Of a stretch of DNA of 64,000 nucleotides, positions 34,717-43,563 are shown in pieces. The notes under the pieces were generated by a model that worked only from the letters and a program-made list of their open reading frames with translations, did no database searches and was not told the origin of the DNA. Positions within the stretch are counted from its first letter, which is position 1. Each line of letters opens with the position of its first letter. The translations under genes were made by a program, and so were the position numbers. This DNA comes from Mycobacterium sp. DL (lineage in GTDB: Bacteria; Actinomycetota; Actinomycetes; Mycobacteriales; Mycobacteriaceae): assembly GCF_039729195.1 (NCBI RefSeq), contig NZ_CP155796.1, positions 4,030,001-4,094,000 of the forward strand. Direction: 5' to 3'.

Positions 34717-35814
34717 ATGACGACCGCCGCAGGGATTCTGACCGTGATCGCCGACCCGGCGCTCAACGCGGACATCGATCGTGTTGTCGCTGCTGCGGGC
34801 CTGAATGTCGTGCGGACCAGTGATCCTTCGAGTCGCAGGGTGTGGACGAGCGCGGCGGCGATTCTTCTGGACGCCGACGCCGCCCGGCGCTGCGCGAAAC
34901 GTGGGCTGCCCCGCCGCGGCCGGGTCCTGCTGGTCAGCCGCTCAGCCCCTGGTCCGGCCGAGTGGGAGGCCGCTGTTGCTGTCGGCGCGCAAAAAGTTGT
35001 GATTTTGCCCACACACGACCGCGAGTTGATGGCGGCCCTCTCCGACGCCACGGAAGCGTCGCTGGAGGCCGCCGGACGTGGCGCCGTCGTGGCCGTTCTT
35101 GCAGGTCGGGGCGGGGCCGGGGCATCGGTGTTCGCCACTGCACTGGCCCAGTCGACCTCGCAGGCACTCCTGGTGGACGGCGATCCGTGGGGCGGTGGGC
35201 TCGATCTGGTGCTCGGAAGCGAGACCGAGCCGGGGCTGCGCTGGCCCGATCTCTCGTCGGCCGGGGGTCGGCTGAGCTTTCCGGCACTGCGTGACGCGCT
35301 GCCCGGACGCGCCGGGGTCAGCGTGCTGTCGGGCAGTCGGATGTTGTCTGGTGGTCCCGCCAGCAACGAAGTCGGCCCGCTCGCGCTCGGGGCGGTGATC
35401 GACGCCGGAAGTCGCGCGGGGGTGACGGTGGTGTGCGATGTGGCCCGACAACCGACGCCTGCCGCCGAGACCGCCTTGGCCGCTGCGGATCTGATGGTGC
35501 TGGTGACCACGGCCGACCTGCGTTCCTGCGCGGCCTCCGCCGCAGTCGCGCAGTGGGCCGCGGGCAGCAACCCGAACGCCGGCGTGGTGGTGCGGGGACC
35601 GTCCCCGGGCGGCCTCAGTTCGGTCGATGTCGGCCGGATCGTCGGGCTGCCGGTACTGGCGTCGATGCGCCCGGAACCGGGCCTGCAGCCTCAGCTCGAG
35701 CGCGGCGGGCTGAGGCTCGGTAGGCGTTCGCCGCTGGGCGGCGCGGCTCGCAAGGTCCTCGACGTGCTTAGCCAGAATCCGCAGCTGGTGCACGCAACGG
35801 AACCTGCGGCATGA
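34717..35814 (+). CDS. ssd: Septum-site-determining/TadZ-like protein (Rv3660c orthologue)
   Basis: A 365-residue MinD/ParA-superfamily protein of the TadZ/CpaE type. An N-terminal receiver-like region (about 1-115) precedes the ATPase-like domain. The P-loop reads LAGRGGAGASVFATA (128-142) with no lysine at the GK(S/T) position, so nucleotide hydrolysis may be weak or absent. M. tuberculosis Rv3660c was reported to inhibit septation on over-expression. First gene of the Tad operon; the next ATG overlaps its stop. In Tad systems TadZ places the secretion machine at a pole. Confidence 0.85.
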   Translation: MTTAAGILTVIADPALNADIDRVVAAAGLNVVRTSDPSSRRVWTSAAAILLDADAARRCAKRGLPRRGRVLLVSRSAPGPAEWEAAVAVGAQKVVILPTHDRELMAALSDATEASLEAAGRGAVVAVLAGRGGAGASVFATALAQSTSQALLVDGDPWGGGLDLVLGSETEPGLRWPDLSSAGGRLSFPALRDALPGRAGVSVLSGSRMLSGGPASNEVGPLALGAVIDAGSRAGVTVVCDVARQPTPAAETALAAADLMVLVTTADLRSCAASAAVAQWAAGSNPNAGVVVRGPSPGGLSSVDVGRIVGLPVLASMRPEPGLQPQLERGGLRLGRRSPLGGAARKVLDVLSQNPQLVHATEPAA

Positions 35815-36989
35815 GCGCGTCGCTGATCGATCGCGTCCGTGAGCGACTGGCGGCCGAGGGGGTCCCGTTGCGGCCCAGCGTCGTGGCCGCCGCCATCCGG
35901 GCGGAGTCCGGTGGTGTGCTCGGTGACACCGAGGTGCTGACCAATCTGCGTGAACTGCAGACCGAACTCGTCGGCGCGGGAATCCTGGAGCCGCTGCTGT
36001 GTGCCCCCGGTACCACCGACGTGTTGGTGACGGCCCCGGACGCCGTCTGGGTCGACGACGGCGACGGTTTGCGACGAAGCTCGATCCGATTCGCTGACGA
36101 AGCCGCCGTCCGCCGCCTCGCGCAGCGGCTGGCGTTGAGCGCGGGGCGCCGCCTCGACGAGGCTCAACCGTGGGTGGACGGGCACCTCGGCCAGTGGACG
36201 ACAGACCACACGGGCGCAACGCCGACAGTCCGATTCCACGCCGTGCTGCCCCCGATCGCGGCGGGCGGCACGTGCCTGTCACTTCGGGTGCTGCGGCCGG
36301 CGACCCAGGGTCTCGATGCGCTGGTTGACAGCGGGGCGATCGACATCGAGGCAGGAAAGTTGTTGCGCGACATCATCGCCGCCCGGCTGGCCTTCATCGT
36401 CTCCGGCGGCACCGGGGCAGGCAAGACGACTCTGCTGGCAGCCATGCTCGGTGCGGTGGCAGCCCGCGAGCGGGTCGTGTGCGTGGAGGACGCCGCCGAG
36501 CTGGCGCCCCGGCATCCGCACCTGGTCAAGTTGGTCGCCCGCTTCGCCAACGTCGAGGGGGTCGGTGAGGTGACCGTGCGCGACCTCGTCAAGCAGGCAT
36601 TGCGGATGCGACCCGACCGGATCGTCATCGGCGAGGTCCGCGGGGCCGAGGTCGTCGACCTGCTGGCCGCGCTGAACACCGGACACGACGGTGGTGCCGG
36701 CACGGTCCACGCCAACAACCCGGCAGAGGTGCCGGCCCGGTTCGAAGCGCTGGCCGCACTCGGTGGACTCGGTCGCGCGGCATTGCACAGCCAACTCGCC
36801 GCCGCGATCCAGGTGGTTCTGCACGTCACCCGTGACCGCGCGGGTCGCCGCTGCCTCAGCGAGGTGGGGCTGTTGCAGCGCGGTGAGAACGGTCTGGTGA
36901 ATGTGCTGCCCTGTTGGAGCAGAGGCGACGGATTCGGCCCCGGCGCTGCTGCGCTGGACACCTTGATCCGCGCCAGGGGTGGGCGATGA
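35811..36989 (+). CDS. tadA: Tad secretion ATPase TadA/CpaF (Rv3659c orthologue)
   Basis: A 392-residue type II/IV secretion ATPase. Walker A is GGTGAGKT (199-206), the Asp box lies in VCVEDAAELAPRHPH, Walker B in MRPDRIVIGEVRGAE, and the His box in GHDGGAGTVHANN. It powers assembly of Flp pilin at the inner membrane. ATGA overlaps join it to ssd upstream and to tadB downstream. Confidence 0.93.
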   Translation: MSASLIDRVRERLAAEGVPLRPSVVAAAIRAESGGVLGDTEVLTNLRELQTELVGAGILEPLLCAPGTTDVLVTAPDAVWVDDGDGLRRSSIRFADEAAVRRLAQRLALSAGRRLDEAQPWVDGHLGQWTTDHTGATPTVRFHAVLPPIAAGGTCLSLRVLRPATQGLDALVDSGAIDIEAGKLLRDIIAARLAFIVSGGTGAGKTTLLAAMLGAVAARERVVCVEDAAELAPRHPHLVKLVARFANVEGVGEVTVRDLVKQALRMRPDRIVIGEVRGAEVVDLLAALNTGHDGGAGTVHANNPAEVPARFEALAALGGLGRAALHSQLAAAIQVVLHVTRDRAGRRCLSEVGLLQRGENGLVNVLPCWSRGDGFGPGAAALDTLIRARGGR

Positions 36990-37771
36990 CCGGCGCGGCG
37001 CTGGCACTCGCGCTGGCCGTGCTGGTCAACCCTGATGCGGCCCGGTGGCGCACGCGGGTGCTTCTGCAGCCGCAGCGCCACCGTCGCCGGCCTCCGGTGG
37101 CGTTGAGTGCCGTGGCCGGGTGCGCTGTGATGCTGCTGTGGGTTCCGGGGGCCGTCGTGCTCGCGCTCGGCCTGGTGGTCACCACGCTGCTTGCACGTCG
37201 CCGCCTCGCGCTTCGCGCGCGTGCCCGCCGCCGGGAGGCAGCCGACCTGCAGGGTGCGCTTGATGTGCTGGTGGGCGAGCTGCGGGTCGGCGCGCACCCG
37301 GTCGCTGCGATCGGCGTCGCGGCCGACGAGTCGAACGGAGGCGTCGCCCGGTCGCTGAGCGCAGTCGGTGCCCGCGCCGCTCTGGGAGCCGACGTGGCGG
37401 CCGGACTGCGCGCCGAGGCGCAGCGATCGACCTCGCCGGGGCACTGGGACAGGTTGGCGGTGTGCTGGCAGTTGGCCCAGACACATGGGCTGCCGATCGC
37501 GACGCTGATGCAGACCGCCCAGCGCGACATCGTCGAGCGCGAACGATTCCACGGGCGCGTGGAGGCCGGTATGGCCGGCGCTCGCGCGACCGCGGCGATC
37601 CTCGCCGGGCTGCCGCTGCTCGGTGTGCTGCTCGGCCAGATGATCGGGGCCGACCCGCTGAACTTCCTGTTCGGTGCGGGGCCGGGCGGGTGGCTGCTGA
37701 TTGTCGGCTGCGGACTGATCTGCTGCGGTCTGCTCTGGTCGGACCGGATCATCTCGCGAGTGCTGACATGA
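36986..37771 (+). CDS. tadB: Tad platform protein TadB (Rv3658c orthologue)
   Basis: A 261-residue inner-membrane protein of the GspF/TadB family: an N-terminal transmembrane pair (about 1-70), a cytosolic helical domain (LQGALDVLVGELRVGAHPVA, then WQLAQTHGLPIATLMQTAQR) and C-terminal transmembrane helices. It forms the platform on which TadA works. ATG 36986 overlaps the tadA stop; the frame before it belongs to tadA sequence. Confidence 0.85.
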   Translation: MTGAALALALAVLVNPDAARWRTRVLLQPQRHRRRPPVALSAVAGCAVMLLWVPGAVVLALGLVVTTLLARRRLALRARARRREAADLQGALDVLVGELRVGAHPVAAIGVAADESNGGVARSLSAVGARAALGADVAAGLRAEAQRSTSPGHWDRLAVCWQLAQTHGLPIATLMQTAQRDIVERERFHGRVEAGMAGARATAAILAGLPLLGVLLGQMIGADPLNFLFGAGPGGWLLIVGCGLICCGLLWSDRIISRVLT

Positions 37772-38340
37772 TCTGGGCGGCAGTGCTTCTTGCTGCTTCC
37801 GTTCTCATTCTGCCCGGCGCATCGACAGCCAGGCTCCAGGTCGATGCGCACCCGGTGGGCCACCGTGCGCCTCGCCAGGAGGCCGACGACGCGCTCGCTG
37901 TGGCGGCGAGCCTGGATGTGCTCGCCGCGTGCCTGCGCTCCGGGATGGCGGTGTCGAGCGCTGCGGCAGGAGTGGCCGAGTCCGCTCCGGTTCACATGGC
38001 GGCACTGCTCGGCCGTGCCGCCGATCTGCTGGCACTGGGGGCCGACCCCGCCACGGCATGGTCGAGTCCGGTGGAGCAGGCGGACAAGCACATGCAGGCG
38101 TTCCTGAGGATGGCGCGTCGATCCGCGTCCTCGGGCGTGGCGCTGGCCCAGGGAATCGAGGATCTCGCCGTTCAATTGCGTGGTGATGCGGCCGATGGGG
38201 CGACCGCGAAGGCTGAGCGCGCCTCGGTGTTGATCGCCGGGCCCCTCGGGCTCTGCTATCTGCCTGCATTCCTGTGCCTGGGCATCCTGCCCGTTGTTGC
38301 CGGACTGGCCGGCGAAGTCCTGCGCTCTGGGGTGCTGTGA
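37768..38340 (+). CDS. tadC: Tad platform protein TadC (Rv3657c orthologue)
   Basis: A 190-residue GspF-domain membrane protein, paired with TadB. It has an N-terminal transmembrane segment, the soluble LDVLAACLRSGMAVSSAAAG helical core with GVALAQGIEDLAVQL, and a C-terminal transmembrane hairpin. It is shorter than proteobacterial TadC, as usual in actinobacteria. ATG 37768 overlaps the tadB TGA (ATGA). Confidence 0.85.
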   Translation: MIWAAVLLAASVLILPGASTARLQVDAHPVGHRAPRQEADDALAVAASLDVLAACLRSGMAVSSAAAGVAESAPVHMAALLGRAADLLALGADPATAWSSPVEQADKHMQAFLRMARRSASSGVALAQGIEDLAVQLRGDAADGATAKAERASVLIAGPLGLCYLPAFLCLGILPVVAGLAGEVLRSGVL

Positions 38341-38362
38341 CCGAAAATGAAGGAGATAATCC

Positions 38363-38566
38363 ATGATGAGACAACGCTTTCGGGACCTGCGCAGCCGCCT
38401 GGTGGTCCTCGCGGTGGCCGACGACGGCATGTCCACCGTCGAGTATGCGATCGGCACCGTGGCCGCAGCGGCGTTCGGTGCAATCCTCTACACCGTTGTC
38501 ACCGGGGATTCCATCGTCGGTGCGCTGACCAACATCATCAGCCGGGCGCTCAACACCAACGTCTAG
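38363..38566 (+). CDS. flp: Flp-type pilin, DUF4244 (Rv3656c orthologue)
   Basis: A 67-residue prepilin. A basic leader (MMRQRFRDLRSRLVVLAVAD) precedes the processing motif DGMSTVEYAIGT, with the Glu five residues after the cleaved Gly, and then one hydrophobic helix. Its monomers form the extracellular pilus. A strong AAGGAG Shine-Dalgarno lies eight bases before the ATG, stronger than for its neighbours, in line with high pilin demand. Confidence 0.9.
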   Translation: MMRQRFRDLRSRLVVLAVADDGMSTVEYAIGTVAAAAFGAILYTVVTGDSIVGALTNIISRALNTNV

Positions 38567-38580
38567 GTGGTGAATCCGGA

Positions 38581-38895
38581 ATGGTCACTGTGGAAGCGGC
38601 TTTCGCCGTTCTCGCGCTGGTGGCCGTCCTCGTCATGTGCACCGCTGGCCTCACCGCGGTCTCCATGCAGGTGCGCTGCGTCGACGCCGCGCGGGAGGCC
38701 GCGCGCCTGGCTGCACGCGGTGACGGCGACGGTGCCGACCGGGCGGCGCGCAGGGTCGCCCCGGCGGGTTCAGTACTGGAGCTACGCCACGACGGTGACC
38801 ATGTCGTCGCGGTCGTCACCGCAAAATCGATTCTGCTGCCGGGGATCCCGATCAGGGCCGATGCCGTCGCACTGCTCGAGCCGGCTGCAGGGTGA
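38581..38895 (+). CDS. tadE: TadE-like pseudopilin (Rv3655c orthologue)
   Basis: A 104-residue TadE-type minor pilin: MVTVEAAFAVLALVAVLVMC is the hydrophobic prepilin helix with Glu5, followed by a soluble domain with VRCVDAAREAARLAARGD. The frame before ATG 38581 reads GESG, resembling a cleavage site, but no start codon exists there outside the flp gene, so either the protein is made without a leader or an unusual start is used. M. tuberculosis Rv3655c has been reported to be secreted. Confidence 0.75.
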   Translation: MVTVEAAFAVLALVAVLVMCTAGLTAVSMQVRCVDAAREAARLAARGDGDGADRAARRVAPAGSVLELRHDGDHVVAVVTAKSILLPGIPIRADAVALLEPAAG

Positions 38896-39250
38896 GCGAG
38901 GATCGGTCAGTCTGATGGCGGCCGTGATGGTCGCCGCGTTGCTGGCGGTGACCGTGGGCGGAGCGTATGTCGGCGCGGCGGTCATCGCCCGGCACCGGGC
39001 GCAGGCTGCAGCAGACCTTGCCGCCCTCGCGGGTGCGGCGGGCCTGCCGGCGGGCGCTCACATCGCCTGCGGACAGGCCTCGTCGCTGGCGCGTGCGATG
39101 GGCACGGTCGCGGTGGCATGCAGGGTGGACGGGCTCGATGTCGTTGTCACGGTGGAGGCTTCGCGATCGCTCGGGCCGGCCGAGATGGAACCGGCCCGGG
39201 CAGTGGCCAGGGCGGGTCCCGCGGGGAGCCGAGTCTCCCGGGACGACTAG
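38861..39250 (+). CDS. TadE/TadG-like (helicase/secretion neighbourhood) protein (Rv3654c orthologue)
   Basis: A 129-residue protein whose ERGSVSLMAAVMVAALLAV segment is the hydrophobic helix of Tad pseudopilin-like proteins. It continues with RHRAQAAADLAALAGA, typical of the Rv3654c group, and has two Cys residues. ATG 38861 overlaps tadE by 35 bp and supplies a short leader before ERGS; ATG 38915 is the alternative. It ends the operon and shares a CTAG stop with the convergent Rv3651-like gene. Confidence 0.75.
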   Translation: MPSHCSSRLQGERGSVSLMAAVMVAALLAVTVGGAYVGAAVIARHRAQAAADLAALAGAAGLPAGAHIACGQASSLARAMGTVAVACRVDGLDVVVTVEASRSLGPAEMEPARAVARAGPAGSRVSRDD

Positions 39251-40326
39251 GTCTTAGTCGCCCTCTCCCTGCGTGGGCGTGGCTTGCGAGTGCCGCGGGT
39301 CGGCTCTTCGGATTCCACAAAACCAGCGACGGCGAGTTCTTCCCCGGTGGGCAACCGAAACGCTGCCAGGCCGGCATAGACGCCCTTGTCGAGTTCGACA
39401 CGGTGCACCCTGACGTGGACCGGGATCCACCCGCCATGGTGCGCCACCATCCGCAGCACCCCGGAGGTGGTGCCGGTCTCGAACTCTGCGGCCATCGCGG
39501 CGAGCGTGGCCTGATCGTCGGGATGAGCCCGGTCGCCGACAATGCCTGCGCGCCAGTCGAAGAACGGCACGGGATCGTCGAGCCACTTCAGCAACGACCA
39601 GTGCCTCGGGTCGACCAGCGCGCGGTGGACGCCGGGTTCGGCCATGCTGTCGAGGATCCGCTGGCCCAGCAGGTCCTCCTGGATGCCCGGACCCTCCTGC
39701 ACGCTGCGCCAGTTCATCGCCCGGCAGATCAACCGCACCTTGTCGTCGTCGGGATCCTCCGGCAGCGACCGGGCGACAAAACCCACCGTGATCCGCTCGC
39801 CCCGGTAGTCGGTGACGTCCCAGGTATTGCAGATCGTCACCCCGTCCTCGGGTTTGATCACCATGCCGATGACCTCGGCCTCGTTGGGGTTCAGGTCGCG
39901 GCGGGGAAGGTCGTCGGCAAACGCCCGCCCCTGGGTGGACTCCTTGGCCGGATCCCATCCCCCGATCGACAACGACTCCGGGGTGTCGGTTGCGGTGCCC
40001 CGGGTGAGATCCCAGATCAGAGCGCCGACCACCGGCCGTGGCGGCGGTTCCTCATCGGGCGCGCCGACCCAGATCTGGACCCCGTGGATCCGGCCGTCGG
40101 ACATCTGGACGACCTCGGTACGGATCACCCGGTGGTTCTTGGGCGTGATGCTGCTCAGTCCTTTACCGGCCCGCACAGTTTCACCGATCGCAGTCTGGAT
40201 GGCCATCAGGTTCGGATCACGTCGGAGGTACGCGCTGATCGGTATCAGATTCTTGGTGTGTGCGCCTTCGGCGACGACGGCAGGCTCACTGCCCAGTGTC
40301 TCCACGAGCACCCAGTCGTGGGTCAT
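39247..40326 (-). CDS. Rv3651-like PAS-related protein
   Basis: A 359-residue soluble protein found across mycobacteria. It begins MTHDWVLVETLGSEPAVVAE and has the three-part layout of Rv3651-like proteins: an N-terminal GAF/PAS-like domain, a middle PAS-like region (WDVTDYRGERITVGFVARSL) and a C-terminal domain with HHGGWIPVHVRVHRVELD. Function unknown; ligand sensing is possible. ATG 40326 is preferred over the 84-bp upstream extension, which is not conserved-looking. The C-terminus is strongly basic. Stops of this gene and the Tad operon share CTAG. Confidence 0.75.
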   Translation of the reverse strand: MTHDWVLVETLGSEPAVVAEGAHTKNLIPISAYLRRDPNLMAIQTAIGETVRAGKGLSSITPKNHRVIRTEVVQMSDGRIHGVQIWVGAPDEEPPPRPVVGALIWDLTRGTATDTPESLSIGGWDPAKESTQGRAFADDLPRRDLNPNEAEVIGMVIKPEDGVTICNTWDVTDYRGERITVGFVARSLPEDPDDDKVRLICRAMNWRSVQEGPGIQEDLLGQRILDSMAEPGVHRALVDPRHWSLLKWLDDPVPFFDWRAGIVGDRAHPDDQATLAAMAAEFETGTTSGVLRMVAHHGGWIPVHVRVHRVELDKGVYAGLAAFRLPTGEELAVAGFVESEEPTRGTRKPRPRRERATKT

Positions 40327-40617
40327 GACAGAAATCTTACCGACGGGTAGATAACCGCCCGTGAAACGCGGCGCAACGGAATTCGCATTCCCCCGCTGCC
40401 GAGTACGCACGCGTACCGTCGGACCTGCTCAGCAGCTTGTTGCAGCCGACGCTTTCACAAGGTAATTTCCCTCCAAGCCTGGTTTGCGGGGTCGGAAACG
40501 CATCCCGCAGTCCAGCCTGGTTGCCGCCGTGTTTCGTGCCATGCCGCGGTCTTTCAGCTGGGCCTTCGTACCGCCGCATCCGTGGGCGTTCGTCGAGGGG
40601 TCGATCGCCGCAGGGAT

Positions 40618-42966
40618 TCAGGGTCTCGGGTCTGCGAGCGCGTCCATCACCAGCCGTAACACCCTGACGGCGCCGTCTTTGTCCAGCGGGTCGTTGCCGT
40701 TTCCGCATTTGGGGGACTGGACACACGACGGGCAGCCCATCGGGCAGTCGCAGGCCTCGATCGCCGACGCCGTTGCGTCCCACCAGGTGGTGATGGTGCG
40801 GAATCCGCGGGCCGCAAAACCCGCGCCACCAGGATGACCGTCGTAGACGAATATCGTCGGCAGGCCACCGACCGGGCCGATCGCGGTGGACACCCCGCCG
40901 ATGTCGCCGCGGTCGCAGCTGGCGACCAACGGCAGCAGGCCGATGGCGGCATGTTCGGCGGCGTGCAGTGATCCCGGTACCCGCAGCGGGTCGATGCCGC
41001 TGTTCTGTAGCGCTTCCGGGGTGATGGTGCACATCACCGCCATCGTCTCGAGGGTGCGCGCCGGCATGTCGAGTTCGACGAAGTCGATCACCTCACCGCT
41101 GAGTCGGCGGCGCAGATATCCGGTGACGGTGTTGGTGACCGACACCGGAACCAGACCCACCGTGACCGGCCCGTGGTCAACCCGTTCGCCCTGGCCGGTG
41201 ACACTGATGTCGGTCAGCTCCCTGGCAAAGGTCGTGTAACCGGGGTCCTCGCCGTGGACGAAGGCGACGCCGTCCTCGAAGTCGAGCGAATCGACCACGT
41301 AGCTCTCACCCTGGTGCAGATACACCGCGCCGGGGTGGACCTGCGCGGGCGCCTGACCGGCGCCGGTGCTGCCCAACATGCGGCCCGTGCCGACCTCCAG
41401 GATCGCGATCTGACCACCGGTGGCGCCCCGGATGTCCACCCCCGCGTGCGGATCGACCCCGGGGGTGGGGAAGTAGCCGCTCGGTCGGCGCCGCAGCAGC
41501 CCGTCGTCGATCAAGGCCCCCGCGACCGCTTCCGCATCCCACATGCGCACCTCCGCGTCGGTCAGCGGGAGCTCGGTGGCGGCGCAAAGAAGCTGGGGGC
41601 CAAGCACATACGGATTGCCCGGATCGATGACGACGCGTTCGATGGGCTTGTCGAGCAGCGCTGCCGGGTGGTGCACGAGGTAGGTGTCGAGAGGGTCGTC
41701 GCGGGCGATCAGCACGACGAGGGCTCCCTGGCCGCGGCGACCGGCGCGCCCGGCCTGCTGCCAGAACGACGCGACGGTGCCGGGGAAGCCGGCCAGCACC
41801 ACGGCGTCCAGACCTGCGATGTCCACACCCAATTCCAACGCGTTGGTCGTCGCCACCCCGCGCAGTTCGCCGTCGGCCAGCGCCTGTTCGAGCCGGCGTC
41901 GGTCCTCGGCGAGGTAACCGGCACGGTAGGAGGCCACCCGGTCCGCGAGGTCCGGGGCGGTCTCGGTCAGCCGTGTCCGGGCGCCCAGTGCGGTCAGTTC
42001 AGCGCCCCGGCGTGAGCGCACGAACGTGAGCATCCGCGCCCCCTCGGCGATCAGATCCGCCATCACCCGCGCTGCTTCGGCACCGGCCGATCGCCGCACC
42101 GGTGCGCCGTTCTCCCCGACGAGGTCCGCCATGAGCGCCGGTTCCCACAGTGCGACCGTTCGTGCCCCCTGGGGCGACCCGTCCTCGGTGACTTCGGCGA
42201 CCGTCTGGCCGATCAACTCCGATGCGGTGACGGCGGGTTGCGCGGTGGTTGCGCTGGCGAAGATCACGGTGGGTCCGGAACTGTCCGCGCCGGTCGCCGA
42301 GTAGCGGGCGCACAGGCGTAACAACCGGCGCAGCACCATCGCCACGTTGGACCCGAAAATGCCTCGGTAGTAATGGCATTCGTCGACCACGACATAGTGG
42401 AGATTGCGCAGGAAGACCGCCCAGCGCGCGTGGTTGCGCAGCATTGAGAGGTGGATCATGTCGGGATTGGAGAAGATCCATCGCGATCGTTCCCGTGCGA
42501 AGCGCCGCACCTCCGTCGGGCTGTCACCGTCGTAGGGGGTCGGTGCGACGTCGGCGAGTCCGGGCACCGCCGAGGTCAGCGATGCGGCCGAGCGCAGCTG
42601 GTCGTGCCCGAGTGCCTTGGTCGGCGACAGATAGAGGACGCGGGTACGCGGGTTCTCTTTCAGTGCCGTCAATATCGGGAGCTGATAGGCCAGGGATTTG
42701 CCCGACGCGGTGCCCGTGCTCAGGACGACATGACGTCCGTCCCGCGCCAGCTGGGCGGCTTCGAGCTGGTGTGACCACGGCGCCTCGACCCCCCGATCCC
42801 GGAAGGCGCGCACCACATCTGGGTCAGCCCACGGCGGCCAGGCCCGGGTGCTGGCGCGCCGCGGTGGCAGGTCCGCGACATGGCGTACGGGATGTTCGTC
42901 CGCGCCGGTGCCCTCGACCGCGCATGCGAGCAGCTCGCGGCCGAATTCCGACACCGGATCTGCCAC
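40618..42966 (-). CDS. DEAD/DEAH-box DNA helicase, MrfA/DUF1998 type (Rv3649 orthologue)
   Basis: A 782-residue superfamily 2 helicase: Q-motif region PWSHQLEAAQLARDG, Walker A STGTASGKSLAY, DEAD box VVVDECHYY, motif VI QQAGRAGRRGQGA. The C-terminal DUF1998 region ends in a four-Cys cluster CDCPMGCPSCVQSPKCGNGN, a zinc site as in Bacillus MrfA, a helicase for mitomycin-type lesion repair. GTG 42966 follows GGGAGG at about seven bases; 13 upstream codons are rejected. It is divergent from cspA. Confidence 0.88.
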   Translation of the reverse strand: MADPVSEFGRELLACAVEGTGADEHPVRHVADLPPRRASTRAWPPWADPDVVRAFRDRGVEAPWSHQLEAAQLARDGRHVVLSTGTASGKSLAYQLPILTALKENPRTRVLYLSPTKALGHDQLRSAASLTSAVPGLADVAPTPYDGDSPTEVRRFARERSRWIFSNPDMIHLSMLRNHARWAVFLRNLHYVVVDECHYYRGIFGSNVAMVLRRLLRLCARYSATGADSSGPTVIFASATTAQPAVTASELIGQTVAEVTEDGSPQGARTVALWEPALMADLVGENGAPVRRSAGAEAARVMADLIAEGARMLTFVRSRRGAELTALGARTRLTETAPDLADRVASYRAGYLAEDRRRLEQALADGELRGVATTNALELGVDIAGLDAVVLAGFPGTVASFWQQAGRAGRRGQGALVVLIARDDPLDTYLVHHPAALLDKPIERVVIDPGNPYVLGPQLLCAATELPLTDAEVRMWDAEAVAGALIDDGLLRRRPSGYFPTPGVDPHAGVDIRGATGGQIAILEVGTGRMLGSTGAGQAPAQVHPGAVYLHQGESYVVDSLDFEDGVAFVHGEDPGYTTFARELTDISVTGQGERVDHGPVTVGLVPVSVTNTVTGYLRRRLSGEVIDFVELDMPARTLETMAVMCTITPEALQNSGIDPLRVPGSLHAAEHAAIGLLPLVASCDRGDIGGVSTAIGPVGGLPTIFVYDGHPGGAGFAARGFRTITTWWDATASAIEACDCPMGCPSCVQSPKCGNGNDPLDKDGAVRVLRLVMDALADPRP

Positions 42967-43014
42967 CTGGGACCTCCCGGGACGTCTGGATGGGGCGCAG
43001 CGCACTCGTCCTAT

Positions 43015-43027
43015 GTGAATTGTTCAC
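43015..43027. promoter_or_regulatory. 13-bp palindrome between helicase and cspA
   Basis: GTGAA-ttg-TTCAC is a perfect inverted repeat 49 bp upstream of the helicase GTG. It resembles but does not fit the CRP box because the spacer is one base short. It may be a separate operator for the helicase gene. Confidence 0.35.
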
Positions 43028-43262
43028 TACGTGATCTCTCCTAGACTGTCGCAGCAGCCCCGAACGTGATTGACTTGTCGCGGTCGCAGCTTCTGTGTTC
43101 GTGTACAAGCACTCGCAGGATCGACGTTGCGGTCGCGGTTCCTGCGAGGTTGTACGTCGGGTCGAGTTCCGAGCACTCCACGAAGGTATGGCGGTCGGAA
43201 CGGGCCCGGTACACCGGAAGTCGGTGGACCGCTCCCGGTTGAAGAGAAGGAAATTACGAGAG

Positions 43263-43466
43263 ATGCCACAGGGAACTGTGAAGTGGTTCAACGCGGAAAA
43301 GGGCTTCGGGTTCATTGCTCCCGAAGACGGCTCTGCTGACGTGTTCGTCCATTACACGGAGATTCAGGGCAGCGGCTTCCGCACCCTGGAAGAGAACCAG
43401 AAGGTCGAGTTCGAGGTCGGCCAGAGCCCCAAGGGCCCCCAGGCCACCGGCGTTCGGGCCGTCTGA
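43263..43466 (+). CDS. cspA: Cold-shock protein CspA (Rv3648c orthologue)
   Basis: A 67-residue cold-shock-domain protein with RNP1 [11 protein letters not shown] and RNP2 VFVHYTEI, and aromatic residues in place for single-stranded nucleic-acid binding. ATG 43263 is preferred over upstream in-frame GTG/TTG codons, because the canonical [14 protein letters not shown] begins there. A non-coding leader of about 200 bp precedes it, consistent with the long structured 5' UTRs of csp genes. Confidence 0.95.
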   Translation: MPQGTVKWFNAEKGFGFIAPEDGSADVFVHYTEIQGSGFRTLEENQKVEFEVGQSPKGPQATGVRAV

Positions 43467-43496
43467 CCGAAGCGCGCCAACCAAGACCTCTTTAAT

Positions 43497-43535
43497 CACC
43501 CCCGCGTCATCCACCCGGAAGGCGCGGGGGTGTTC
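43497..43535 (+). terminator. Terminator hairpin after cspA
   Basis: CACCCCCGCG (43497-43506) pairs perfectly with CGCGGGGGTG (43523-43532), followed by TTCT. It separates cspA from the next plus-strand gene. Confidence 0.75.
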
Positions 43536-43563
43536 TCACTCCTGCTGCCTTAATGTCACTGGT

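Noticed and set aside
43015..43027. GTGAA-ttg-TTCAC as a CRP site
   Set aside because: The spacer is one base too short for TGTGA-N6-TCACA, so it is listed only as an unassigned palindrome.
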